Assembly (NCBI GenBank): GCA_905221605.1
Contig: CAJNDS010001090.1
Location: forward strand, 670,001 to 734,000
DNA: 64,000 nt
Reading direction: 5' to 3'
Origin: Symbiodinium natans
Lineage: Eukaryota > Sar > Dinophyceae > Suessiales > Symbiodiniaceae
Each line of letters begins with the position of its first letter. Position 1 is the stretch's first letter. The translations under genes were made by a program, and so were the position numbers. The notes under the pieces were generated by a model. The model saw only the letters and a program-made list of their open reading frames with translations, searched no databases and was not told the DNA's origin. Shown one piece after another: positions 41,093 through 50,799 of the stretch.

Positions 41093-41818
41093 GCTGAGGG
41101 TTCATGTCAAAGATCTGAAGTCCAAGCCCAGCTCGGCACTTCAACACTAAGGGGATGCCCTGGCCACATTCCCTTGGTGCGTACTCGCCACCAAACGAAA
41201 CAAACAACACACCAGTCGATCTCTGACATCAAACTTAAAACTCATGCAAGATCCCACCATCAGGCAGGTTGTCCTGGGTCCACATCACTGGTAACCCAAG
41301 AGTTCGTTGTCCAACCACGTGAAAAACGAATTAAACTTGCATCCACCTGCACTGGGGCAGGGTTGTCTTGGAACGAATCCAAGAGTTCGTGGTGACAAAC
41401 ACGTGAAAACGAATTAATGCAAGCTTCAGATGTTTCCCACTCAGCACTCGACCTTGTCGTGGTACTCCTCCTCAGTCTCGCATCTTCCAGGTCACCAAAC
41501 TCACCAACTAGCATCGGCTAGCTGATCCTTCAGGAAAAGATTGGCTTCATAGTTTCGCTTCTTCCAGCGTACCATCAGCCAAAAACGTCTTCAGAGGTGG
41601 CAATCAGACGCCTTGCAGAAGGGGCTATAGAGTCCCTCGTTGAGTTTCATCATCATTTTGCCTCCTCTTTGCAAACTTCTCATGCACTGAAACAAGGGCT
41701 CACACTAACCAGAAAAATCGCGGGCGCTCCATGGCGGCAACGCGGCCATGGCTTCCAAAAAAAATGGCTGCGGGTTTCACTCACCCACCCAACCACTGAG
41801 ATCACTTAGCATCTCAGT
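41093..41818 (-). other. 3' untranslated region of copia element
   Basis: Non-coding. Two imperfect copies of a roughly 55-bp unit (about 41,286-41,341 and 41,371-41,423; shared AGAGTTCGT and ACACGTGAAAACGAATTAA) lie in tandem. At 41,761-41,773 the minus strand reads CCGCAGCCATTTT, 12 of 13 bases of the SL start. Confidence 0.7.
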
Positions 41819-43534
41819 TCATTCTTCATCCTCTTCGCCCTTCTTCTCGCCAGCTCCAGTTGACTCCATCAACTTGGCGCGGCGCTCCTTGGCGGCTTCC
41901 TTCATCTCCGCCAACTCAGCCGTCCTCGTTTCCATCACCACATCCTGCGAAGATCGGCTAGGCTCAGCTGGCGTCTCCGCAGGCCTCTCAGTTGGCTGGT
42001 CTCCAACCTTTCTCTTCTTCTCTTCCAACATCAGCTCCAAATCGGCAACACTAAAGCTTGCCTTCACACGCTCAGCAATCTGCGCGATAGCTGCTGCATC
42101 CAACTCAGATGGTACAACTGACACAGGCGAGCGAACCGCTTCGCCTTCCAGCTTTGCTCTCTTAGCAGCTTCTTCCTCGGCAGCTGACAGGTCGGCGATG
42201 CGCTTGCGCTTTCGCTCAGCTTCCTCGAACTCTCGGTCTTGCTGTTCCGCTGCAGCCTTGAGGATCCGCTTCAGGTCCTTTTCCTCCTTCTCGAGTTTCC
42301 CAACATTCTCACCCATGATCCCAAAGGCTTGCTGCCACATGTCGGCAGGCAACGTCAAGTTGAACCTCACCACATAGTCGGTCGGCAAGTGCCACTTACA
42401 CTTGCAGATCCACACAACACCGCTTCGAGTCTCACTCGCAACCACCTTCTTCCAGCTTGCCGCCCTCTGCGTGTCGGTGATCTCCTCTTTCTTTTTCTCC
42501 AGGTCCTCCAAGAATCCTGCAACAGACTCCATCACGGATCTGTAGTGGCTGTAGGCCACAAACGACCACTTGGGGACTGGTCTCTCCCTCAGCTCCGGCT
42601 CGTGAATCCGAAGTGTATCACACGACAACATCGAAATCACTCGCACTCGCTCCACCAGTTCCTTAAACACCAAGGATCCTTCCTTTGCACTTCTCTTCCA
42701 GCGCAACACCCATGGGGGATAATACGAGCTCTCAGCTTCATCCTCCATGATCCTCTCTGCTCCCAAAATGGGTAGCATGCACAACAGATCCACCATCCGC
42801 AAGACTCCGAGGTCCTGGTGCTCACCCAGAAGCAAAACAGGGACTATCCCTTTTCTCTTCAAGTACCTCACGAAGCTCAACATCGCCAGGCCACACGTTC
42901 CCGGCGGTACTTCCATGTACAGTCCTCCTTCATTCACTGCCATCTCCCAGATGATGGCCTTGCCACCAATCTGTCCACGGACATCCAAGATTCCGAAGAT
43001 CTTCGTGGGTTTCTCCTGTAGCTCACACACCTCCTGGATGGGCTTCACCAGCTTCTCGTATGAGCTTTGATAGCGCAACATATCCTTGTCGGATAGCGTG
43101 CCTACCACGTCCTTGAGCTCTAGCTCATCCACTGGAGTTCCGCGCCGGCAGATACTCCATGACACATCACCGAACCACTTCGGCGGCTCTGGATCCGCCA
43201 GCTCCGGAAACACGTCGACCATCCGTTCAATCACCTTCGGCATGGCCTTGGGTTTCGGTGCAGCTTGGCCTGAGCCTCGGCTTTCACCTTTATCACCCCT
43301 TTTTCCAGCAGCTCGGCGCTCCTTCTCTGCCTCTCGGAGATGGAATGCATGGCTTGCATCCGTGCCAGAGACTGTCACAGTCTGTTTGCACTTTTCGCAC
43401 TTGGGCTTGCCACTTTCATCCCAGCTCAACCCGGCAGCATGCTCGGATCTGAACAACCATTTGCAAACCTTACACCAAAAGGGGCTTTTCATCTCAGCAC
43501 CCTGCTCACCCTTCCTGCTGTCTTCAGCTGCCAT
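41819..43534 (-). CDS. Extra downstream gene of the copia element (571 aa), unknown function
   Basis: The first ATG (43,534-43,532) lies 11 bases after the polyprotein stop, in another frame. The frame upstream of it is open but starts only at a TTG. Residues 21-49 hold CKVC...CEKC, two Cys pairs that could bind zinc. The middle (about 100-400) is a globular region rich in Trp and hydrophobic residues (WFGDVSWSICRRG, FGILDVRGQIGGKAIIWEMA, VVWICKCKWHLPTDYVVRF). The last 150 residues are a long charged coiled-coil-like helix (KLEKEEKDLKRILKAAAEQQ) ending in an acidic tail. No transmembrane segment or signal peptide is seen, so it is not a classical envelope. The open 1.7-kb frame in a young element implies selection. 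I do not recognise the family. Confidence 0.85.
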   Translation of the reverse strand: MAAEDSRKGEQGAEMKSPFWCKVCKWLFRSEHAAGLSWDESGKPKCEKCKQTVTVSGTDASHAFHLREAEKERRAAGKRGDKGESRGSGQAAPKPKAMPKVIERMVDVFPELADPEPPKWFGDVSWSICRRGTPVDELELKDVVGTLSDKDMLRYQSSYEKLVKPIQEVCELQEKPTKIFGILDVRGQIGGKAIIWEMAVNEGGLYMEVPPGTCGLAMLSFVRYLKRKGIVPVLLLGEHQDLGVLRMVDLLCMLPILGAERIMEDEAESSYYPPWVLRWKRSAKEGSLVFKELVERVRVISMLSCDTLRIHEPELRERPVPKWSFVAYSHYRSVMESVAGFLEDLEKKKEEITDTQRAASWKKVVASETRSGVVWICKCKWHLPTDYVVRFNLTLPADMWQQAFGIMGENVGKLEKEEKDLKRILKAAAEQQDREFEEAERKRKRIADLSAAEEEAAKRAKLEGEAVRSPVSVVPSELDAAAIAQIAERVKASFSVADLELMLEEKKRKVGDQPTERPAETPAEPSRSSQDVVMETRTAELAEMKEAAKERRAKLMESTGAGEKKGEEDEE

Positions 43535-43545
43535 TTTCCTGTCCT

Positions 43546-46500
43546 TCACCAAAGGTACAGGCTCCAGGCTAGGGCTAGCTTCCGTGGTGCTTGAACCAAA
43601 GCTTTTGCGGGTGGACCATAAATCATTTCTTGAACCTCAGGGGAAGAGTCTTCACGAAGGGTTTCGGGACTTCTAAGGTGGAAATTTTCAAAAACTTCAC
43701 CACACTTTTTCACACTTTTCAACGATCCAACTTGCTCCACACTGCATCCAGTTGCCTCGGCACACTGGTATGCCTGAACTCCAACCCTTGGTCGGATTCC
43801 ACAGATCCTCCACACCTGCTGCACATCTTCACCAGGGTATATACCCATAGCTTGCTGGTGCTGACAGAATGTCACTTGACTCAAGCACTTTGTAAGAACG
43901 TCAGCGATCATTCCCGCTGTCGGGCACCAAATGACCTTCAAGGTCTGAGCTTCCTGTATCCGCTCCTGAAGATAGCAGACAGCGATGTCTAAGTGGCGAA
44001 CTCGCCTACTCAACCCACGGTTTAGCAAAACCGCTCTCGCTGAGGAACTGTCAGTGTGCAATCGGATCGTGACATCTGACTCGGCCAACTGACCGATCAA
44101 AGTCGCAAGTCCCTCACTCTCCTGTACCGCAGTCAAGATGGCTCTCAACTCGGCTTCACAAGAACTCAGCGATACACACCCTTGAACTCGAGAGATTCCC
44201 TTGATCAGGCATCCTCTATAAAAGATGGCTATGCCCGACACAGATCTTCGTCCTAACGACGCTTGGGGTGCCCAACTGGCATCCGCATACACTTCCAGCT
44301 GCGCCGGCCCACTGTCTGGTACATTCCCATCAGGGCCAAAGTACTGCCATGCATGGTATTGTCCCTTTAGGAACCTAATCACTTGTCGCAATGCTTGCTC
44401 AAAGCATGCTGTTGGCTTGGACTGTCCTTGCGAAAGAATGGACATCCACCTACTCAGGTCAGGTCTCGACTGACCCCACCATGCAATCCGGCCAAGTACT
44501 GCTCTGTACCTCGCAGCTGCAGTGTCACTCAACTCAGGATCCGAACCACTTGCTCTGCCCTTCTCGACCGTTTTCACGATGTCCGGAGGAGCAGTAACCA
44601 CCTTCAGGTCCTTACAGAACTCTGTCTCGAACAGGGCATCTAAGTATGCCGGGGGCACTCGCATCCTGAGATGACTCCCTTGTCTCTCAATCTCTCGCCC
44701 CAAAAAGGTGATCTTTCCACCAGTGGAAGTGATTCGACCCGTTTCCTTGATCTTCAACTCTCCGTTCAGGGTGTCGGTCACCAACCGAATGGCATCTCTA
44801 GTGCCACACAGAATCAAATCGTCCACATAGCACAACATGAGGAATCTTTTCCCTCTCACAGTGCCCTCGAAGACGGAAGGTTCCGTTGGGCATTGCTTCA
44901 ACCCAACTTTCTTCACAACTGTCGCCAGCTTCAAGTTCCAAGCTTTGGCGGCAACTCTCAAACCATTCATGGCTTGATCCAGAATCATAAACACCGGGAC
45001 ATAATAGTCCTTGCAGGCGGAAACATCCTTGGGCAATTGGATAATCGCCTTCGATCCTTTCGGAAGGGGGGAATGCAAGAATGCAGTGCTAACATCCAAA
45101 GTTGCGACATCCATAGCATCTACCGAAGCAATGGCCAAAAGCGTCCGTAACGCTTCTAAAGAAGGAGTCGTAGCACTCAGTCCTAAAGATGATGCTGTGC
45201 TCCCCTTTGCGATGTCTTGCACCACACACCGAGCTCTCACAGCTTCCTTGCCATTCACCACCTTTGGGCCTATGACCCATCGGGTTGGGATGATCTTTAT
45301 CCCATGCTGACGAGCAAACTTCTGAGCCTCGTCTGCTCCAACCACTCTCCCTGCTTTGTGAGCAGTCATACTCTGCAGCTCAGTTCGCCGGCCTTCCACT
45401 GTTTTATCCACATCTAATGGACATCCATCTATCTCAGACAGAACACTCGTGGGTCTTGCCAGCCAAACTTGGGATCCACACACCTTCATGGACTCCGGGA
45501 AAGTGCTATTCTTGTTGAGCAGAATCGAATTGGTCACATGTACCAACTTCGGACTCTCGTCACTGCTTACCATTTTAATAGGACCTTGAGGCACATCGAG
45601 TCTTGGGTCTAAATAAATACGATTGATCAGCCGGGGAACTCGATTGGACTCATCTGGAACTGAGTTCACATCTGAAGTTAAACTCTCTAAACGCCGGGGA
45701 ACTCGACTGGACTCATTTGGAACTGAATCCACATCCATTTGAGGTTTTTCTTCCTCCATTGGGATCGCTTCATCCTCAGCGGGAGTTTCTCCTTCGAAGT
45801 ATCCAGGTTCCATTGCCTCATCTGGAATCCCTTGGTAAGGCAAACTTGGATCCTCAAAATCCTCCATGTCAACATCCACAACTTCTGTCGCAGGTGTTGG
45901 GACGCTTTGCTTCTCCTCCAACTTGGGATCTGGTCGACTCTCATAGGTGATCTTCGGGCGTTTCAGGAGTGAAGGCTCACTTCCAGACTCCATCACCCCC
46001 GCATCCTTTGAGCTTCTCTGGTCCATTTTTGGAGTTTCCTCTGTTGGTTCTTTCGATTCCAACCGTTGTCGTTGAGCTTTCAACCAATCATCATACCGTT
46101 TTCGGCATTCAGCATTGTGGTTGGCTTTTCCTCTTTTTGGACCACACGCAGGACAGTTCGCTGTGCCACCATGTTCCTTCACCCATGCAGCTGGAGGTCC
46201 AACTTTGCTCATGTCTGTGGTCGGTCCATCAGACACTCGGCCCTCAAAGGCCTTGTCCGCTTCACCTTCAATCCGATCGGGCACACCATCCTCTTTCTCC
46301 TTCAGAATCGGGGGAGCCAATGTATCCGATGGATCATGCTCCTTGAGCAAATGTTGACAATGCTCCAACCCAATCTTCAACGGAACGATGTGCTTGATGG
46401 ACTTTGCTCGAAAGTGTTTTGGACAACCATCCACCATGGCACTCACAACATGAGTCAAGCCACCAACTTCAGGGTACACATAGGCTGCTTCCACAAACCG

Positions 46501-49500
46501 GGAGAGCGCCGTGGTTTTCATCGAATCCGGTAGCTCAGCCAGAACTGTAGCACCTATCAACGACGATCCACACTCATGGAGGGATCTCTGTAGTACCAAC
46601 TCCTGGGGTGATTTCTTCCCATCAAAGGCAGCTGCATGGTGATTGTGCATTGCAGCACAGTAAATCAGACCAAACTCAAACGCTCGAGGACTTCTCTTCA
46701 AGTCAAAGCCCTGCGCTCGTAGATCCAACCTCACCGTGCTGAACAACTCCTTGAGTGTTCTCACTGCCCTTTCCACACCACCAACCGCTTCATGTCCCTG
46801 CGGAGGTGCTCTTTGGGTCACAATCCTAATCCCCAGATTGGCTCTCTTGATGAGGGCGCTCACCGCTGTCTCGCTGTCTGTCCTCAACAGTACAGCAGAC
46901 CCTGCAATGTCCAGTCCGAAAGCATTCATCCAATAACGAATCCAGCTGGAGGTATTGTCAGCATTGGTCCCTACCAACAGACATCCAATCATTCTGGTTG
47001 ACATTTCAGTCATGACCAGTACTTTCATGTTGGGAGCCGTCGGCTGGTCTTTCGCAAAAGTACCAGTTACCAGGTTGATGAAGCAGAAATCTGCTTGCAA
47101 CGCCACGGGTCGGTCTTGAGCATCCTTGGTCCGACGATGCTGGGTTGTTCCTCTTGTCATCCGACAATGAGGACATTCGGACGAAAAAGGAATGTGGCCT
47201 CGCATCCGATGCAGCTCCATTTCTTCTTGCTTTTTCTTGGTCATTGACTGCACTGACTGCATCTGATCAACCTCCATCGGTCGTTGGCCATCATCCACAT
47301 CCATGGGTCGAACCTCAGTTCTTCCAAAGGTTACTTTCTTTCGCTTTCCAGCATCACCTTGCAGGTAGATCCAAGGACATCCAGCCCAGGATACTCCATA
47401 TCCCATGACTCCTTTCTTCTCGTGTCGCAGCGAAATCTCTCTTCGAGTGAACTTCACTTCCCAACCAGTATTCACCATCTGCTCGGTGCTCAAGATGTTG
47501 TGAGCCACATCTGCTACAACTCCAGTCACACACACCGATGTCAAACCAAGATACTGCTTTCCTTCATACATAGGCAGCAAGGCTCGGATGCGAACTCGCT
47601 CGAAGACATTCACCGGGGTATCGTTGGCTGCTGAGTACCTCTCATTAGGTCCCAACGCCTTCCGATCCAAGATCTGGAACTCATCCAAGTATCTTTTCGC
47701 AATCACAGTCACCGATGCTCCTGAGTCAATCAACCACCATTTGCTTGCATCATCCTTTTCCATGCTTTTGACTTGATTCATCGGAGGTTTCATCAAAGAC
47801 CGAACTGACTTAGATGGCAACATCTGAGATAAATCGGTAGAGATCCGATGCTCCAACTCGGCAATCCGGACTCTCGTCTCAACTTCCCATGACCAATCTA
47901 TCTCATCAGTACTCCGGGGAATCCACTCTTTTCTCACTTCATCGAGCAATTCTTCCAGAGGTTGCAACACAGATTCCACTCGGGCCTCTGACTCAGGTTC
48001 ATTCCATTCACCTCCAGTTAGCTGGTAGTCACTCGACTCACCCTCTTGGGAGACTTCAGCAACTGTCTTCCCCTTTCCTTTGCCTTTTCCTTTGGGCTTT
48101 CCCTTTTCGGGCTTCTTCTTGGGATCTCCTTTTGCCTTGGCTTTCGCCTTAGCATTGGGGGAATTGGGCTTCTTGCCTGAATCTCCCTCCTTATACCAGC
48201 AATCGCGGGCATAATGTCCCTTTCCACCACACACATAGCACTCCACATCCTTCTTGTTCTGGCTTGAAGCTCGTTTGCCAGCACCTTTGCTTGATTCGCG
48301 CTTGCCTTTCTGTTCCTTTCCTTTGCCTTTTGGTTTTCCTTCGTTGCCCTTTCCCTCATTGGGATCTCGAAAAGGTTGAAGCTTCGTGCCAGGGGCTTCT
48401 GACCACACCCTTTGTTGCACCTCAAACTTCAGAGCAACTCTTTTCAGATCTTCAAACGATTCACTATCGCCATGCAACAAGCAATGGCTTCTACACCGAT
48501 CTGGCAAACTGCGCAGCAAAACCATAACCGAATCCGCTTCTTGGATCTGCAAACCACCAGCATGCACATCGGGATCAAGACTATTGAGCAGCTTGGTGTA
48601 CTTGTTCAACTCATGCTCAATCTTTCGAATGATCTCCGGAATACTGGGTGCTTTCACGGTTTGATTCACCAGCTGCGACCGAAAGAACAGGCATTCAGCT
48701 CGCGACTTCAGGCAAAACTCCTTCGCCAGCAATCTCAAAGCCACAAAACCAGATTGTTGATAAGTGCTCTCACTTTCAACATATGTCTGCAAAATCAGAG
48801 AACTCTTCTCATGATTTGCAAAAGTCTGTCGCAGGATGTGCATCAGCCTCGTCGACCTCTTCTGTTGCTCCACAGTAAGTCGATCCTGTTTCAGCCGAGA
48901 CTCTTCTTGAGTCTTCACCGCATGCATGAGCTCATTGGGAAACACTTCTGAACCCAAACCAACCCAACTGGTCAGCTTCTCCATCCAGGTCAAGAATCCA
49001 AGAGCTTCAGAGATGCGATCCTTCCAAGACGAAAAGTCAATGGTCGGCAAACTGGGCAACCATTTGTCCGATCGAGCAAACACATCCCTTTCCCTTTCTT
49101 GCTCCAGAGGTGGAGGTCTCAGTGGGGGACTTGGGCTCGCCATCCGAAAAAGCTGGGTCCCCTTCGCAGGAGTACCCACTGGCGATGCACCTTGACATCC
49201 CGAAGAAGAACTGGGCATGTTCTCAGGAACACCATCCTGAGGTAAGGGGGGATTCACCTGTTGCTGTTGCTGTGGCTGCTGTTGCTGATGCTGCTGTATC
49301 ATCCACTGCTGATGCTGCTGCTGTTGCTGCACCATGGACGAAGTCATCGTTTGCATAAACTGCTGTTGCTGCACAACCAGTTGCTGCATCATGCTTTCCA
49401 ATTCTCGCACTTGTCTCGTCAACCCTTGCACGTCGGGTGATGTTTGTGATGGTGTCACCACAGGTTGAGGAGGTCCAGTGGATAGTCCTGGTGGTAACGA

Positions 49501-49815
49501 AGGACTTCCTACCGCTTGCTGAGGCAAACCAGGGGGAAACGAAGGGCCTCCCATTGTCTGTTGGGGTGCTCCAGTAGCTACCCCATGAGGGCTTCTGGCG
49601 GGAGTTCGACCTCTGGGCACTGGGCCATACACAGGTTGGCTTCCTTGTGCCAAACCTTGCACCCACAGTGGGTTGGGATTTCCCAAACCCGGAAAAGGGT
49701 CTACCCTTCGCCTTGTCTCAGCATCCATGATGGGCACAGAGCTTCCACGCTCTCGTCCACCTCTTGGACTCCTCACATGAGCTCCACTGGTATGTTGTGG
49801 GGGTGTATTCAACAT
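43546..49815 (-). CDS. Copia Gag-Pol polyprotein (2,089 aa)
   Basis: ATG at 49,815-49,813. Residues 1-240: Pro/Gln-rich, with a poly-Gln coil around 140-186. About 250-480: helical gag core. Cys526-x2-Cys529-x4-His534-x4-Cys539: zinc knuckle, after a Lys/Gly-rich stretch. Asp697 in WLIDSGAS: aspartic protease. HRMRGHIPFSSECPHC near 867-885: integrase zinc region, spacing shorter than retroviral HHCC. Asp909, Asp980 and Glu1015: integrase D,D(35)E triad. Asp1574 in LDVSTAFLH and YVDD (Asp1665, Asp1666): reverse transcriptase. Asp1845 (YADASW), Glu1887/1889 (CEAEL) and Asp1922 (HTDSSS): RNase H. About 120 extra residues follow. Integrase before RT is the Ty1/copia order. All catalytic residues are present and the frame is unbroken. 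Longer than typical copia polyproteins (1,300-1,800 aa) because of the N-terminal extension and a long acidic linker (about 1,260-1,400). Confidence 0.97.
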   Translation of the reverse strand: MLNTPPQHTSGAHVRSPRGGRERGSSVPIMDAETRRRVDPFPGLGNPNPLWVQGLAQGSQPVYGPVPRGRTPARSPHGVATGAPQQTMGGPSFPPGLPQQAVGSPSLPPGLSTGPPQPVVTPSQTSPDVQGLTRQVRELESMMQQLVVQQQQFMQTMTSSMVQQQQQHQQWMIQQHQQQQPQQQQQVNPPLPQDGVPENMPSSSSGCQGASPVGTPAKGTQLFRMASPSPPLRPPPLEQERERDVFARSDKWLPSLPTIDFSSWKDRISEALGFLTWMEKLTSWVGLGSEVFPNELMHAVKTQEESRLKQDRLTVEQQKRSTRLMHILRQTFANHEKSSLILQTYVESESTYQQSGFVALRLLAKEFCLKSRAECLFFRSQLVNQTVKAPSIPEIIRKIEHELNKYTKLLNSLDPDVHAGGLQIQEADSVMVLLRSLPDRCRSHCLLHGDSESFEDLKRVALKFEVQQRVWSEAPGTKLQPFRDPNEGKGNEGKPKGKGKEQKGKRESSKGAGKRASSQNKKDVECYVCGGKGHYARDCWYKEGDSGKKPNSPNAKAKAKAKGDPKKKPEKGKPKGKGKGKGKTVAEVSQEGESSDYQLTGGEWNEPESEARVESVLQPLEELLDEVRKEWIPRSTDEIDWSWEVETRVRIAELEHRISTDLSQMLPSKSVRSLMKPPMNQVKSMEKDDASKWWLIDSGASVTVIAKRYLDEFQILDRKALGPNERYSAANDTPVNVFERVRIRALLPMYEGKQYLGLTSVCVTGVVADVAHNILSTEQMVNTGWEVKFTRREISLRHEKKGVMGYGVSWAGCPWIYLQGDAGKRKKVTFGRTEVRPMDVDDGQRPMEVDQMQSVQSMTKKKQEEMELHRMRGHIPFSSECPHCRMTRGTTQHRRTKDAQDRPVALQADFCFINLVTGTFAKDQPTAPNMKVLVMTEMSTRMIGCLLVGTNADNTSSWIRYWMNAFGLDIAGSAVLLRTDSETAVSALIKRANLGIRIVTQRAPPQGHEAVGGVERAVRTLKELFSTVRLDLRAQGFDLKRSPRAFEFGLIYCAAMHNHHAAAFDGKKSPQELVLQRSLHECGSSLIGATVLAELPDSMKTTALSRFVEAAYVYPEVGGLTHVVSAMVDGCPKHFRAKSIKHIVPLKIGLEHCQHLLKEHDPSDTLAPPILKEKEDGVPDRIEGEADKAFEGRVSDGPTTDMSKVGPPAAWVKEHGGTANCPACGPKRGKANHNAECRKRYDDWLKAQRQRLESKEPTEETPKMDQRSSKDAGVMESGSEPSLLKRPKITYESRPDPKLEEKQSVPTPATEVVDVDMEDFEDPSLPYQGIPDEAMEPGYFEGETPAEDEAIPMEEEKPQMDVDSVPNESSRVPRRLESLTSDVNSVPDESNRVPRLINRIYLDPRLDVPQGPIKMVSSDESPKLVHVTNSILLNKNSTFPESMKVCGSQVWLARPTSVLSEIDGCPLDVDKTVEGRRTELQSMTAHKAGRVVGADEAQKFARQHGIKIIPTRWVIGPKVVNGKEAVRARCVVQDIAKGSTASSLGLSATTPSLEALRTLLAIASVDAMDVATLDVSTAFLHSPLPKGSKAIIQLPKDVSACKDYYVPVFMILDQAMNGLRVAAKAWNLKLATVVKKVGLKQCPTEPSVFEGTVRGKRFLMLCYVDDLILCGTRDAIRLVTDTLNGELKIKETGRITSTGGKITFLGREIERQGSHLRMRVPPAYLDALFETEFCKDLKVVTAPPDIVKTVEKGRASGSDPELSDTAAARYRAVLGRIAWWGQSRPDLSRWMSILSQGQSKPTACFEQALRQVIRFLKGQYHAWQYFGPDGNVPDSGPAQLEVYADASWAPQASLGRRSVSGIAIFYRGCLIKGISRVQGCVSLSSCEAELRAILTAVQESEGLATLIGQLAESDVTIRLHTDSSSARAVLLNRGLSRRVRHLDIAVCYLQERIQEAQTLKVIWCPTAGMIADVLTKCLSQVTFCQHQQAMGIYPGEDVQQVWRICGIRPRVGVQAYQCAEATGCSVEQVGSLKSVKKCGEVFENFHLRSPETLREDSSPEVQEMIYGPPAKALVQAPRKLALAWSLYLW

Positions 49816-50232
49816 AGTTCCTGAACTCAGGCTCCAGCCTGCAGTCTCTCCACAACGTCTTCTGGCGAAAATTCTCTCACCAACACCAGATGGTCCAGGC
49901 TCCTGAAGAACCTTAGTTCTACTCTACCAAGCACCGTATTCCTCCAAGATCGGTCACAACCAATCCAGTTCCAGACAAACCACCTTGCCCGGGCTCCAAA
50001 GTGCCTCAACAGCCGCTGAACCAACTGCTTCCAAGCCTGATGAGTCCGGATCCGCCTCCTCACAGGGTAGGCTTCCCGGTACTCACTTACACGGTCCGAG
50101 TACAAGAGATTCCGGTCCACTGGCAGTCTGGGCTCCAAACCCAAACTTGCCTCCAGGCACTCACAGAGTCCTGACAGACAACCAAAGACCATACACGGGC
50201 TCGTACCACAAGGCACAAGCTCCGCTACCACG
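49816..50232 (-). other. 5' leader of copia element
   Basis: A second minus frame (49,827-50,297) stays open from within the LTR through the leader but ends just before the polyprotein ATG and has no domain. It is probably untranslated RNA leader. Confidence 0.6.
50219..50230 (-). promoter_or_regulatory. Primer-binding site
   Basis: TGGTAGCGGAGC on minus lies two bases inside the 5' LTR. It begins TGG, complementary to a tRNA CCA end, and resembles the initiator-Met primer site of plant copia elements (TGGTATCAGAGC) with three differences. Confidence 0.8.
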
Positions 50233-50604
50233 TGAAAAACCGAAGGTCCCTCTGGTACCTTTTCCCTTGAAAGCACGAACCCTGACCTCTCACACAAGTG
50301 CGGACAGCTCTCTCTTTTTCACAGTCAGAGCCACTTGAGCCAAAAGTCACGAAGTGCACAAACTAAACGAATTCTCTCTTGTGAGCTTAAACTCAGCTTC
50401 AGAACGAAGTTCCTACACACTGCACACTCACTTTAAATAGCGTATTGGGCAAAAACACACTCGTATGATTTCCTTGGAAATCAACGAGGCATAAACCATC
50501 GAGGATGGGATCACACGGATTCCCAATCACTCCGAAGCAAAACAAACCTATACAAGCTGATCCAAAACATGACAAAAACATCACTGATCAGCCACAATCT
50601 TCCA
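50233..50604 (-). repeat. 5' LTR of copia element
   Basis: 372 bp, one mismatch to 40,708-41,079. It should contain the promoter. The SL-like TTTTGGCTCAAG is at 50,334-50,345. Confidence 0.96.
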
Positions 50605-50613
50605 CATGTATCG
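50605..50613. repeat. Target-site duplication, right copy (CATGTATCG)
   Basis: Matches 40,699-40,707 exactly; marks the right end of the copia insertion. Confidence 0.85.
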
Positions 50614-50799
50614 GCGAGGAGATGTGAGGGCTCACATCACGCTAGGCAGCATGCCATGAAGGAACTCAAAAGCGCGTTCGCACGTCAGTAGGAGCCCTCA
50701 GATGACAATTTGCTGTCTATTGCCAGGAGCCATCCCAGTCCGGACGCCGGGAGCGATGGCCATCTGAGGTGGTATGGGAACGCGTACGGCTGGGCATGA

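Larger units (their letters stand above)
40708..50604 (-). mobile_element. Intact Ty1/copia LTR retrotransposon (9.9 kb)
   Basis: Bounded by 372-bp LTRs that differ at one site only (A at 40,991, C at 50,516) and by a duplicated target CATGTAT(CG). Read on minus: 5' LTR, primer-binding site, 400-bp leader, one 2,089-codon polyprotein frame (gag, protease, integrase, RT, RNase H, the copia order), a second 571-codon gene, 3' untranslated region, polypurine tract, 3' LTR. No stop or frame break interrupts either gene. The near-identical LTRs and open frames mean a very recent insertion that may still be active. It split a plus-strand coding-like stretch at 40,650-40,705/50,614. Confidence 0.97.

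Noticed and set aside
41761-41773. SL start inside the copia 3' region as a trans-splice relic
   Set aside because: Only 13 bases align and the following GGCTCAAG is missing; kept as a note within the 3' region entry only.
43086-43676. Long plus-strand open frames across the copia genes
   Set aside because: They lie antisense to pol and the downstream gene, have no domains and follow from codon bias of the real frame.
49827-50297. 156-codon minus frame in LTR and leader as an extra copia gene
   Set aside because: It begins inside the LTR, has no domain, and ends before the polyprotein ATG; an untranslated leader is simpler.
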